From: Oscillospiraceae bacterium
GTDB lineage: Bacteria; Bacillota; Clostridia; Oscillospirales; Acutalibacteraceae
Reading direction: 5' to 3'
Length of the DNA: 18,528 bases
NCBI GenBank assembly: GCA_015066165.1
Contig: SVOX01000012.1
Span: 1-18,528, forward strand
Below are positions 1 to 6,787 of the stretch, in pieces. The translations under genes and the position numbers were made by a program. Every line of letters starts with the position of its first letter. Position 1 is the stretch's first letter. The notes beneath the pieces were generated by a model, which saw nothing but the letters and a program-made list of their open reading frames with translations, was not told the DNA's origin and made no database searches.

Positions 1-503
1 TCAAGAGCCACTATTGGCAATAGAATATCGGTAACAGGGCCCTTGGCTTTATATTGTTTTACTACCATCAAGGTAGCGGCTGGAGCCGTAGCCGATGCAA
101 TTGCACCCAAAACTATTGCCGCCGATAGCGGAAGTTTATCAGGTATAATAAAGTGAAGACCAATAAGTGCTGCATCAACCACCAAGGTTGTAAATACTGC
201 CTGAATTATACCAATAACCGTTGCTTGTTTGCCAATTTTTTTGAGTTGAGACAAACGAAATTCATTACCAATCGAAAAAGCGATGAACCCCAGCGCCGTA
301 TCCGATAATAACCGATAGGCCTTTATGTTATCCATACTAATAAATCCAAGACCTTCAACTCCAAATGCGCCTAAACAGTAAGGACCTATCAAAATACCGG
401 CAACAAGATATGCCGTAACAGCCGGTAGTTTTACCTTTTTTGCAAGTCTGGAAAGCATTAGACCTGTGAATAATGCCACCGCTAAACTTAAAAGAACATA
501 CAT
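1..503 (-). CDS. CPA2/Kef-type cation:proton antiporter, N-terminal part (cut by window edge)
   Basis: This is an integral membrane protein of the monovalent cation:proton antiporter-2 (PF00999-like) type, predicted to exchange Na+ or K+ for H+ across the cytoplasmic membrane. About 167 N-terminal codons are present; the rest lies beyond base 1. The reading frame is a chain of hydrophobic segments starting MYVLLSLAVALFTGLMLSRL, followed by the family pattern LPAVTAYLVAGILIGP and a GAIASATAPAATLMVV stretch. It reaches the edge at ...LLPIVALD, where CPA2 proteins carry their conserved acidic pair in the ion-binding core. The ATG at 503 is preceded by AGGAG with good spacing and by its own promoter. 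The gene is monocistronic at its 5' end. The family call is firm; the transported ion and any C-terminal TrkA/RCK domain cannot be seen. Confidence 0.85.
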   Translation of the reverse strand, partial: MYVLLSLAVALFTGLMLSRLAKKVKLPAVTAYLVAGILIGPYCLGAFGVEGLGFISMDNIKAYRLLSDTALGFIAFSIGNEFRLSQLKKIGKQATVIGIIQAVFTTLVVDAALIGLHFIIPDKLPLSAAIVLGAIASATAPAATLMVVKQYKAKGPVTDILLPIVAL

Positions 504-532
504 TAAATCATCTCCTAATTTTTCCGTTAACA

Positions 533-561
533 ATTATACTACTATCACTATATAATTACAA
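533..561 (-). promoter_or_regulatory. sigma-A-type promoter of the antiporter gene
   Basis: On the minus strand TTGTAA and TATAAT are separated by exactly 17 bases. The -10 box lies about 30 bases upstream of the antiporter ATG, giving a short leader with an AGGAG ribosome binding site. The rest of the 504-646 interval is A/T-rich with no gene or RNA that I can recognise. Confidence 0.7.
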
Positions 562-646
562 CCCTTATATTGTGATTTTTACTTTAAATTTATATAAAAA
601 ATCTTAAACTCCATTATATACTTTTTTATAGTTTTAATATATGTTT

Positions 647-677
647 AAAGCCAACCGGAAATTTTACGGTCGGCTTT
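647..677 (-). terminator. hairpin downstream of radC, probable terminator
   Basis: An 11-bp stem (AAAGCCAACCG paired with CGGTCGGCTTT, 9-base loop) lies 34 bases past the radC stop. The one mismatched position is A-C when read as plus-strand RNA but G-U when read as minus-strand RNA, so it folds better in the radC direction. The U-tract is short on both strands, so termination may be incomplete. It also separates radC from the antiporter promoter. Confidence 0.5.
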
Positions 678-681
678 ATTC

Positions 682-710
682 TTGACACTTTAATATTAGT
701 ATATTATAAT
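682..710 (+). promoter_or_regulatory. perfect consensus promoter antisense to radC
   Basis: TTGACA (682-687) and TATAAT (705-710) are exact sigma-A consensus hexamers with the optimal 17-base spacer. The predicted start, near 717, is inside the 3' end of radC and points plus, antisense to radC. The next plus-strand gene begins at 1493. I see no plus-strand terminator between them, so the transcript could be an antisense RNA of radC or a leader of about 780 nt for the pseudouridine synthase gene. Promoter identity is read from sequence; activity is inferred. Confidence 0.6.
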
Positions 711-1403
711 CTATATGTTAGGTTTTAAAAGGTTGTTTTTAGCAATTGAAAAATACTCGTTACCTGATACTATAATATGATCTAGCAATTTAATTCCAAT
801 TTCATTTAAGGTAAACCACAACCGTTGGGTAGATTGTAAATCTACTTTACTTGGTTTTATATTTCCAGTTAAATGATTGTGCGAAATAATTACAAAAGTA
901 GCACCGTGCTTTAACGCTTTTTGAACAATTTCCTTTGAATCAAACTGGACCGCAGTTGAACTGCCTTTTGCTAAAACGTCAAAACAAATCAAATCACCAA
1001 TTTCATTAAGTGATGTGAGTATAAACACTTCTCTACCGTAACCCGAATGCTTTCTAACCAATTCTTCACAAATATGTTCAACACTTGCGAATTTTCGGTT
1101 AAATGAATTTCGTTGAGAATAATATCTTCTAAAAAGCGGTAGCATAAGTTTTATAAGCACAACCGCCCTTTCTGTCATACCCTTAACCTGAAACAATGCG
1201 TCAGAATCGGCTTCAAAAACCGCAGTTAAAGACCCAAAAGTATTTATTAATGTGTGTGCTAATTCGTTTGTGTCTTTTTGTGGTATTCCGTAGAAAAGTA
1301 GTGTTTCCAACACCTTATGGTCGGACATACTATCGGGAAAATCTTGCTCAATAAGTTCCTTACGCAAACGTTTTCTATGGTCTTTATGCAAATTTTCCGC
1401 CAT
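711..1403 (-). CDS. radC: RadC-family JAB1/MPN/Mov34 (JAMM) protein
   Basis: This is a 230-residue protein of the RadC/UPF0758 family. It has an N-terminal UPF0758 region, a helix-hairpin-helix-like segment around residues 55-85 (LFQVKGMTERA), and a C-terminal JAMM metalloprotease-like domain. The metal motif is intact: H175-x-H177, then ten residues, then D188, with S185 in the usual S-x-x-D. The common HNHPSG core reads HNHLTG here. The frame can be opened upstream to a TTG at 1424, but the AAGGGGAG ribosome site lies 6 bases before the ATG at 1403, so I use that ATG. The biochemical role of RadC proteins is unresolved despite the historical DNA-repair name. The gene has its own promoter, tandem Spo0A-like boxes at the predicted start site, and an antisense promoter just past its 3' end. 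Confidence 0.9.
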   Translation of the reverse strand: MAENLHKDHRKRLRKELIEQDFPDSMSDHKVLETLLFYGIPQKDTNELAHTLINTFGSLTAVFEADSDALFQVKGMTERAVVLIKLMLPLFRRYYSQRNSFNRKFASVEHICEELVRKHSGYGREVFILTSLNEIGDLICFDVLAKGSSTAVQFDSKEIVQKALKHGATFVIISHNHLTGNIKPSKVDLQSTQRLWFTLNEIGIKLLDHIIVSGNEYFSIAKNNLLKPNI

Positions 1404-1416
1404 GCTTTTCTCCCCT

Positions 1417-1433
1417 TTCGACAAAATTCGACA
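1417..1433 (-). promoter_or_regulatory. tandem Spo0A (0A) boxes at the radC start site
   Basis: On the minus strand two identical TGTCGAA heptamers occupy 1433-1427 and 1423-1417, exactly 10 bp apart. Each matches the 0A-box consensus TGTCGAA perfectly. The tandem 10-bp layout is that of Spo0A targets such as B. subtilis abrB. The boxes lie between the radC -10 box and its ribosome site, spanning about +4 to +20, where a bound dimer would block transcription. Binding by Spo0A is inferred; no spo0A gene is in the window. Confidence 0.55.
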
Positions 1434-1444
1434 AACTATTACAT

Positions 1445-1473
1445 ATTATATACTATATACATACACTTTTCAA
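1445..1473 (-). promoter_or_regulatory. sigma-A-type promoter of radC
   Basis: On the minus strand TTGAAA and TATAAT are separated by 17 bases, placing the start near 1438, just upstream of the tandem 0A boxes. On the plus strand of the same gap only a weak candidate (TTCGAC-N16-TATACT at 1427-1454) could serve the divergent pseudouridine synthase gene. Confidence 0.7.
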
Positions 1474-1492
1474 GTGCTACAAAGGAATTATA

Positions 1493-2455
1493 ATGAAAGA
1501 ATTTACCATTACTAAAAACGACGCAACATTGCGACTTGACAAATTCATAACAAAAGTTTGCCCCACTCTTCCCACTTCGCTTATGTTTAAATACATTAGA
1601 ACAAAGCGAATAAAGGTTAACGGTAAACGTGCCGAAATCAACACACGACTAAATATAGGTGACGTTGTTTCGGCTTATATTAATGACGAATTTTTCACCC
1701 CCATCGCACCAAAGTATGACTTTTTATCGGCATCTAATAAGTTGGATATTGTGTACGAAGACCAAAATATTTTACTTGTTGATAAAAAGCAAGGTCTTTT
1801 AGTCCACCCCGACAAAAACGAATACGGTGACACACTTATTGCACGCATACAACGTTATTTATATGAAAAAGGTGAATACAACCCACAAGACGAAAACTCT
1901 TTCCGCCCTGCCCTTGCAAACCGCATTGACCGTAATACAGGCGGAATAGTTATTTCGGCAAAAAATGCCGAAACACTTCGCATTTTATGTGACAAAATAA
2001 AATACCGTGAAATAGACAAACGCTATCTCACGGTGGTCCACGGTGTACCTAAAGTAAAATCTGCCACGCTTGAGGGATTTTTAGAAAAGAACGAAGACAA
2101 AAACAAAGTTTATCTTTCAAGCAAGAAAACTGAAAATAATAAAACAATAAAAACAAAATACACTTTGCTTAAAGCCAAAAACAATTTATCTCTATTAGAA
2201 ATTGAACTACTAACAGGACGCACCCACCAAATACGAGCGCATATGGCATCTATAGGACATGCACTTTTGGGTGACGGAAAATACGGTCGGCTTCGTGACG
2301 ATAAAAAAATGGGCTTTAACAAGCAAGCCCTTTATTCCTACAAACTAACCTTCGATTTTAAGACCGATGCCGGTATTTTGAACTATTTAAAGGGTAAAAC
2401 TTTTACTGTTGATGAAGTTTGGTTTGCTAAAGAATTATTTGATTATAATATATAA
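1493..2455 (+). CDS. RluA-family RNA pseudouridine synthase with S4 domain
   Basis: This 320-residue enzyme is predicted to isomerise uridine to pseudouridine in structured RNA, probably 23S rRNA. An S4 RNA-binding domain covers about residues 12-65 (RLDKFITK...RIKVNGKR). The catalytic domain follows, with the nucleophilic aspartate at D146 in NRIDRNTGGIVISAK and the RluA-type TGRTHQIRAHMASIGHALLGD region at 241-261. The usual first-motif HRLDxxTSG appears as NRIDRNTGG, with the catalytic Asp kept, as in RluC-like members. An AAAGGAA ribosome site precedes the ATG. The gene stands alone, divergent from radC, and ends at a bidirectional terminator. The best promoter upstream is the distant one at 682-710, since the local candidate is weak. 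Which uridine it modifies cannot be told from sequence. Confidence 0.9.
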   Translation: MKEFTITKNDATLRLDKFITKVCPTLPTSLMFKYIRTKRIKVNGKRAEINTRLNIGDVVSAYINDEFFTPIAPKYDFLSASNKLDIVYEDQNILLVDKKQGLLVHPDKNEYGDTLIARIQRYLYEKGEYNPQDENSFRPALANRIDRNTGGIVISAKNAETLRILCDKIKYREIDKRYLTVVHGVPKVKSATLEGFLEKNEDKNKVYLSSKKTENNKTIKTKYTLLKAKNNLSLLEIELLTGRTHQIRAHMASIGHALLGDGKYGRLRDDKKMGFNKQALYSYKLTFDFKTDAGILNYLKGKTFTVDEVWFAKELFDYNI

Positions 2456-2480
2456 ATTTTATACAACTTAATAGATACAA

Positions 2481-2507
2481 AAAACCCCGAGCAAAACTCG
2501 GGGTTTT
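2481..2507. terminator. bidirectional rho-independent terminator
   Basis: A perfect 11-bp stem, AAAACCCCGAG / CTCGGGGTTTT, encloses a 5-base loop. The A and T runs give a U-tract on either strand. It sits between the convergent pseudouridine synthase gene (stop 2455) and the ABC ATPase gene (stop 2515), 7 bases past the latter, and should end both transcripts. Confidence 0.9.
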
Positions 2508-2514
2508 AATTATA

Positions 2515-3657
2515 TTAGTTGGTGATTGTAAGTTCGGTGTCCTTATCAAAGAGATGAATCTTTTCAGGTTCAAGAGCAATCTTAATCTTATCACCAGGAC
2601 GAGCTGTGTTTGTAGGAGCAACACGAGCATTGATTTTTTGACCTTCACAATCCATGTAAAGATAAGTTTCAGCACCCATAAGTTCGGTAACTTCAACGTC
2701 TGCTTCAACAACGCCTTCGCTGTATTTAGCAATAAGGTCTTCTTCGTTGTGTACGTTTTCAGGACGGATACCCATGATAACTTCTTTACCAACATAAGCA
2801 TCAAGACAGTTGTCCTTATTTTTAGAAGCAGGAAGTTCAATCTTATATTTAACACCTGCGCGTGTTTTAGTATCTTCTGAACCAAATTCTACGAAGTACT
2901 TGTCGCCTTCTTTAAGAATTACAGAATCAACAAAGTTCATTTGAGGTGAACCAATGAAGCCGGCAACGAAGAGGTTGCAAGGATAGAGATAAAGGTTTTG
3001 TGGAGTGTCAACTTGTTGAACAACACCGCTCTTCATAACAACGATACGAGTACCCATTGTCATAGCTTCAGTTTGGTCGTGGGTTACGTAAATAAAGGTT
3101 GTACCCAAACGTTGATGGAGTTTTGAAATTTCGGTACGCATTTGCGCACGAAGTTTAGCGTCCAAGTTTGAAAGAGGTTCGTCAAGCAAGAATACTTTAG
3201 GTTCACGAACGATAGCACGGCCAAGAGCCACACGTTGACGCTGACCACCAGACAATGCCTTAGGTTTACGTTCAAGAAGATGTTCAATGTCAAGAATGCG
3301 AGCTGCTTCTTCAACACGACGACGAATTTCATCCTTTGGAGTTTTGCGAAGTTTAAGACCGAAAGCCATGTTGTCAAATACTGACATATGAGGATAAAGA
3401 GCATAGTTTTGGAACACCATTGCGATGTCACGGTCTTTAGGAGCAACGTCATTTACAAGACGGTCACCAATGTAAACTTCACCTTCGCTAATTTCTTCAA
3501 GACCAGCAACCATACGAAGAGTTGTAGATTTACCGCAACCTGAGGGACCTACGAAAATGATAAATTCTTTGTCTTTGATTTCAAGGTTGAAATCGATAAC
3601 GGCAGTTACGCCGCCAGGATATCTTTTATAAACGTTTTTAAGTGATAGACTTGCCAT
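2515..3657 (-). CDS. ugpC: sugar ABC transporter ATP-binding protein (MsmX/UgpC/MalK family)
   Basis: This is a cytoplasmic ATPase of 380 residues that energises carbohydrate or glycerol-phosphate ABC importers. All nucleotide-binding motifs are intact: Walker A G37-T45 (GPSGCGKST), Q-loop Q83, signature LSGGQ 135-139, Walker B with catalytic E160 (LLDEP), D-loop SNLD and H-loop H193. The C-terminal 140 residues form the OB/TOBE regulatory domain of this family, with GIRPENV as a landmark. The ribosome site GGGAGG lies 7 bases before the ATG. No permease or solute-binding gene is nearby, and the gene has its own promoter and terminator. A solitary gene of this type fits the shared ATPases such as B. 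subtilis MsmX, which serve several importers encoded elsewhere. The ATPase call is certain; the symbol and partners are inferred. Confidence 0.92.
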   Translation of the reverse strand: MASLSLKNVYKRYPGGVTAVIDFNLEIKDKEFIIFVGPSGCGKSTTLRMVAGLEEISEGEVYIGDRLVNDVAPKDRDIAMVFQNYALYPHMSVFDNMAFGLKLRKTPKDEIRRRVEEAARILDIEHLLERKPKALSGGQRQRVALGRAIVREPKVFLLDEPLSNLDAKLRAQMRTEISKLHQRLGTTFIYVTHDQTEAMTMGTRIVVMKSGVVQQVDTPQNLYLYPCNLFVAGFIGSPQMNFVDSVILKEGDKYFVEFGSEDTKTRAGVKYKIELPASKNKDNCLDAYVGKEVIMGIRPENVHNEEDLIAKYSEGVVEADVEVTELMGAETYLYMDCEGQKINARVAPTNTARPGDKIKIALEPEKIHLFDKDTELTITN

Positions 3658-3694
3658 TTTGGGCCTCCCTAAAAAAATATTTTATAACAATGAT

Positions 3695-3703
3695 ATTATA
3701 ACA
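3695..3703 (-). promoter_or_regulatory. extended -10 promoter element of the ABC ATPase gene
   Basis: The minus strand reads TGTTATAAT, a consensus -10 with the TG extension, about 38 bases upstream of the ATG. No good -35 box lies 16-18 bases further upstream, consistent with an extended -10 promoter. Two short inverted repeats lie upstream at 3727-3742 and 3756-3769. Confidence 0.5.
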
Positions 3704-3776
3704 AATTACTTTAAAAATTACTATGCACATTTCTAACAATGTTTAGTTCACAATTTGTCTAATTTGACATTTTTTA

Positions 3777-4487
3777 TCAACACTTTGAGAAAATTAGCGA
3801 AATTTCTTCATCATTTAACAATTTACATTCGCCTTTTTGCATATCAGTCGGCAAACAAAGGTCTCCTATCGACCTACGCTCTAATTCGTTAACACCAAGT
3901 CCCACAGTACCAAACATACGCTTGATTTGATGATATTTACCTTCGCTCACAGTCACCTTTGCTTTATTGTTTGGCATTCCCTCAAGTTTTGCGCTTTTGC
4001 AAACCGTACCGTCAGCCAGAACAACACCTTTAAGAAATGCTTCTTCCATATCTTTCGTAACGGTTCCGTCAAGCGTTGCAATATACACCTTGTCCACATC
4101 TTTGTTAGGCGAAATTACCCTATGGGCAAAATCACCGTCATTTGTAATAATAAGCAAACCGGTGGTATCTTTATCAAGCCGCCCAACAGGAAAAAGCCCG
4201 TTTCTTTTAAATTCTAAAGGCACCAAATCTACCACTGCTTTTTGTCTTTTATCTTCACTTGCCGAAAGTACGCCTTTTGGCTTGTTCATAAGTATATACA
4301 CGTATTTTTTATAATCGAGTTTCTTGCCGTCAAAAACAATTTCACTTTCAATATCAACCGCTGCCGACGGGTCTTTTAAAACACAACCGTCAACAAATCC
4401 TTTGCCACGGCGTATTGCTATTCGTGCATCTTTTCTTGAAATATTAAATTGGTTCGATATTATTTTATCAAAACGTTCTTTTTTCAT
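3777..4487 (-). CDS. RsuA/RluB/RluE/RluF-family pseudouridine synthase
   Basis: This 236-residue enzyme is predicted to make a single pseudouridine in rRNA. An N-terminal S4 domain (RFDKIISNQFNISRKDARIAI) is followed by the RsuA-type catalytic domain. The nucleophile is D105 in VGRLDKDTTGLLIITNDG, and the family motif EGKYHQIKRMF appears near residue 195. The length and GRLDKDTTGLL core favour the RsuA subgroup, whose E. coli member modifies 16S U516, but RluB/F-like specificity is not excluded. The frame opens upstream to 4523, but that stretch overlaps the previous gene. The ATG at 4487 has an AAAGGAAA ribosome site and follows the previous stop by one base, so translation is probably coupled. 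It is the last gene of the efp-to-rsuA series. I see no strong terminator after it. Confidence 0.88.
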   Translation of the reverse strand: MKKERFDKIISNQFNISRKDARIAIRRGKGFVDGCVLKDPSAAVDIESEIVFDGKKLDYKKYVYILMNKPKGVLSASEDKRQKAVVDLVPLEFKRNGLFPVGRLDKDTTGLLIITNDGDFAHRVISPNKDVDKVYIATLDGTVTKDMEEAFLKGVVLADGTVCKSAKLEGMPNNKAKVTVSEGKYHQIKRMFGTVGLGVNELERRSIGDLCLPTDMQKGECKLLNDEEISLIFSKC

Positions 4488-4488
4488 A

Positions 4489-4905
4489 TCATTTTCCTTT
4501 AAGTGAAAGCATTTGACCGTCAACTTTCACATCTGCTATATCTCCGCCGATAAGTATATTTTTATGTATCATTAAATTGACCAATTTCCCATCATTTGAG
4601 CGGTATGTATAAATCTCAACTTGTTTGCCACGATAGGCGTTTAAATCAAAACCCGCCTCTAATTGAAGTTGGTTATATTTAAGATAAACTTTGTCAAACT
4701 CTTGCGGAATAACCACGTTCTTTTTAGAATATTCATCATTTTGTAACACAACGCCCAGCCGTTCAATAAATTCAACCCTTTGAGCATTTGTGCAAAGTTT
4801 AGTGCTGTTTGCCTTCACCGAAAAAAACTGCGCCAAAATAAAAAATGACAAAACAGTTATAAAAATAATTAAAGCCAAACTCTTTTTTGTAAGTGTAAAA
4901 TACAT
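4489..4905 (-). CDS. small membrane-anchored DUF4830-like protein
   Basis: This 138-residue protein has unknown function. A short positive N-terminus (MYFTLTKKS) leads into one hydrophobic helix at about residues 9-29, then a polar domain of about 105 residues expected outside the membrane. No lipobox cysteine follows the helix, so a membrane anchor or uncleaved signal is likeliest. The stretch VVIPQEFDKVYLKYNQLQ then GFDLNAYRGKQVEIYTYR resembles DUF4830 proteins of Clostridia, as I recall them; this match is from memory. The ATG at 4905 has AAAGGGGA at good spacing. An in-frame opening to 4938 lacks a ribosome site. It sits between ispF (42-base gap) and the pseudouridine synthase gene (one base), so it is in the same operon. 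Confidence 0.75.
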   Translation of the reverse strand: MYFTLTKKSLALIIFITVLSFFILAQFFSVKANSTKLCTNAQRVEFIERLGVVLQNDEYSKKNVVIPQEFDKVYLKYNQLQLEAGFDLNAYRGKQVEIYTYRSNDGKLVNLMIHKNILIGGDIADVKVDGQMLSLKGK

Positions 4906-4947
4906 TAAAATATCCCCTTTGTATATATTACTGCACAAAGGGAATTT

Positions 4948-5421
4948 TTATTCGCCAATAACACACACTGCGTGAGCCGAAATGCCTTCCAAAGCACCTG
5001 TAAAACCAAGTCCTTCTTCAGTTGTGGCTTTTACGTTAACTACGTCAATATCAACACCGCAGTCATTTGCAATGTTTTGACGCATTGCTTCAATATATCC
5101 CGCCATTTTGGGCTTTTGAGCAATAATTGTGGCATCAATATTACCGATTTTATAGCCCTTTTCGGCTAAAAGTTCAACTGTTTTTTTAAGCAAAATTCTG
5201 CTGTCAATATTCAAAAATTTGTTGTCATTATCGGGAAAATGTTTGCCAATATCACCTAATGCCGCCGCACCCAAAAGTGCATCGCAAACAGCATGTAAAA
5301 GCACGTCGGCATCGGAATGTCCCAACAGCCCTTTTTCATAGGGTATTTCTACCCCGCCTATGATACATTTTCTGTTTTCGGCAAATTTATGGACATCATA
5401 ACCGTGACCTATTCTAATCAT
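4948..5421 (-). CDS. ispF: 2-C-methyl-D-erythritol 2,4-cyclodiphosphate synthase
   Basis: This cytosolic trimeric enzyme of the MEP isoprenoid pathway closes CDP-ME 2-phosphate to the cyclodiphosphate with release of CMP. The 157-residue length is typical. Metal ligands D9 and H11 lie in GHGYDVHKF and H43 in GHSDADVLLHAVCDALLG. The C-terminal TTEEGLGFTGALEGISAHAV carries the CDP-binding family pattern. The start ATG overlaps the ispD stop by four bases (ATGA) and uses a GAGGAAG ribosome site inside ispD, a clear sign of translational coupling. It works two steps after IspD; IspE, the enzyme between them, is not in the window. Confidence 0.97.
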   Translation of the reverse strand: MIRIGHGYDVHKFAENRKCIIGGVEIPYEKGLLGHSDADVLLHAVCDALLGAAALGDIGKHFPDNDNKFLNIDSRILLKKTVELLAEKGYKIGNIDATIIAQKPKMAGYIEAMRQNIANDCGVDIDVVNVKATTEEGLGFTGALEGISAHAVCVIGE

Positions 5422-6146
5422 TCTTCTTCCTCACTTATAAAGGCATTAGCCATAATTAAATCTTCTTTTGTGGTAATTTTAAAGTTTTTATAACTGCCTT
5501 CCGTCACAAAAACGCTGTGTCCTGCCGCTTCCATAATTGAAGTGTCGTCGGTGTATTTTGAAACGTCAACCTTCTGACAGGCATCAAGATACTGCGATAC
5601 TTTAACACCTTGAGGTGTTTGCACGGCAATTAAATCTTGGCGGTCAACAGTATTTACAACCACACCGTTGTTTGAAACTTTTTTTATGGTATCCTTAACC
5701 TTAACACCGCAAGTTACCGCCGAATATTCATCGAGTGCGTCTATTACCGAACATATTATTTCATTGTTAACAAATGGACGGGCGCCATCGTGAATTAACA
5801 CCTTTTCAGTGTTAGAGGGCAACCTTGAAAAACCTTTTAAAACCGATTCCTGACGGGTGTCTCCGCCACAAACAATATCGGTCAATTTGCTTACCATATA
5901 TTTTTCACAAAGCATTTGAATTTGGAACAAATCTTCGGTTCTTACCACCAAAATAATGTTAGAAATACTGCTGCAGTTTTCAAACGCCAACAAACTTTTT
6001 ATAACAACCGGAACTGAACCGATTTGTGCCAACTGCTTGTTTGTGCCCTTCATTCTTGAAGAAGAACCGGCAGCCACAACAATAACCGGCACATTACCTT
6101 TTGATTCATTTAAAGTGTAATCTAACTTTAGTTTAGTTTCTTGCAT
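5418..6146 (-). CDS. ispD: 2-C-methyl-D-erythritol 4-phosphate cytidylyltransferase
   Basis: This enzyme joins MEP and CTP to form CDP-ME in the MEP pathway. The nucleotidyltransferase signature is AAGSSSRMKGTNKQ at residues 25-38, with GGDTRQES at 94-101 and DGARPFV at 120-126. The 242 residues include about 18 before the first beta strand, a longer N-terminus than most IspD proteins. The frame extends to a TTG at 6152, but the AAAAAGG site is only 3 bases from it and 9 from the ATG at 6146, so I use the ATG. The start lies inside the last codons of the PAP2 gene (14-base overlap) and the stop overlaps the ispF start, so PAP2, ispD and ispF form one coupled unit. Confidence 0.95.
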   Translation of the reverse strand: MQETKLKLDYTLNESKGNVPVIVVAAGSSSRMKGTNKQLAQIGSVPVVIKSLLAFENCSSISNIILVVRTEDLFQIQMLCEKYMVSKLTDIVCGGDTRQESVLKGFSRLPSNTEKVLIHDGARPFVNNEIICSVIDALDEYSAVTCGVKVKDTIKKVSNNGVVVNTVDRQDLIAVQTPQGVKVSQYLDACQKVDVSKYTDDTSIMEAAGHSVFVTEGSYKNFKITTKEDLIMANAFISEEEE

Positions 6147-6741
6147 TTTCAATTACCTTTTTAAAAATTTCGCTAAATACTATGGCTATAATAGCCCCCA
6201 AACACCAACCGCAAACAACGTCACTAAAATAATGAACGTTAAAATAAATGCGTGAAATGCCCATCATTAAGGGGAAAATCATTAAAACAACAAAGCATAT
6301 AACCTTTTGTAGTTTTGACTTGCAATACGGCAAAATACAAAAGAAAATCATTAAATATATTGCGGTATTATTCATAGCGTGTCCGCTTGGAAAACTAAAA
6401 CTGCTAACTTCTAAAAGTTTTTCTAAAGGACGCGGACGGGCAATTAAGTTTTTAACAATTTTGTTTATAACGGTAGATGAAATTGCGGTTACGGCAACAG
6501 GAATACCAACTTTTTTACAAGTCACAGGCAATAATACCAAAGCCGCAATAATAATAACGTCGGGTATGGTATCACCTAAAACCGTAAAAGAATAAAAAAG
6601 TTCTCCAATTTCACTTTTGGGGTTTAAAAAGTGCGGAAGCCACGCTTCAAACTCGGCTATCACGCCAGAAAATCCAAGATATGCCACAACTGCAAAAACG
6701 CCTGCCAAAACAGCCATACTAATAATTTTGCCTTTTTTCAT
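6133..6741 (-). CDS. PAP2-family membrane phosphatase
   Basis: This is a 202-residue integral membrane phosphatase with several hydrophobic helices (about 8-25, 60-75, 126-139, 147-162, 178-192). All three PAP2 motifs are present: K97-x6-R104-P105, PSGH 118-121, and S163-R164-x5-H170-x3-D174, with both histidines expected to be catalytic. Family members dephosphorylate phosphatidate, phosphatidylglycerophosphate or undecaprenyl pyrophosphate (BcrC). Overlap with ispD suggests an isoprenoid carrier as substrate, but this is inference from context. The frame runs in open form to 6918 through the previous gene. The ATG at 6741 has AGAGG seven bases upstream and the usual short N-terminus, so it is preferred. 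A terminator hairpin lies just upstream and no separate promoter is visible, so expression may depend on readthrough from efp. Confidence 0.88.
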   Translation of the reverse strand: MKKGKIISMAVLAGVFAVVAYLGFSGVIAEFEAWLPHFLNPKSEIGELFYSFTVLGDTIPDVIIIAALVLLPVTCKKVGIPVAVTAISSTVINKIVKNLIARPRPLEKLLEVSSFSFPSGHAMNNTAIYLMIFFCILPYCKSKLQKVICFVVLMIFPLMMGISRIYFNVHYFSDVVCGWCLGAIIAIVFSEIFKKVIENARN

Positions 6742-6759
6742 AAGCCAACCTCTTAAAAC

Positions 6760-6787
6760 AAAGACCGCACCAAAAAGTGCGGTCTTT
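6760..6787 (-). terminator. intra-operon terminator between the CD1247-like gene and PAP2
   Basis: A perfect 11-bp stem, AAAGACCGCAC / GTGCGGTCTTT, has a 6-base loop and on the minus strand is followed by TTTGTTTT. It lies 6 bases past the stop at 6794 and 18 bases before the PAP2 start. With no promoter between it and PAP2, it would lower, rather than abolish, downstream expression relative to efp. Confidence 0.8.

Noticed and set aside
504..646. Possible riboswitch or small RNA upstream of the antiporter gene
   Set aside because: The leader after the predicted start is only about 25 bases and the A/T-rich interval shows no stable fold, so a riboswitch does not fit.
711..1424. Start of radC at TTG 1424 (237 residues)
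   Set aside because: The TTG lies upstream of the AAGGGGAG ribosome site and next to a 0A box; the ATG at 1403 has proper spacing.
2427..2885. Other long open frames overlapping the ABC ATPase gene on both strands
   Set aside because: They are out-of-frame shadows of a well-conserved ATPase; their products are low-complexity and have no ribosome sites.
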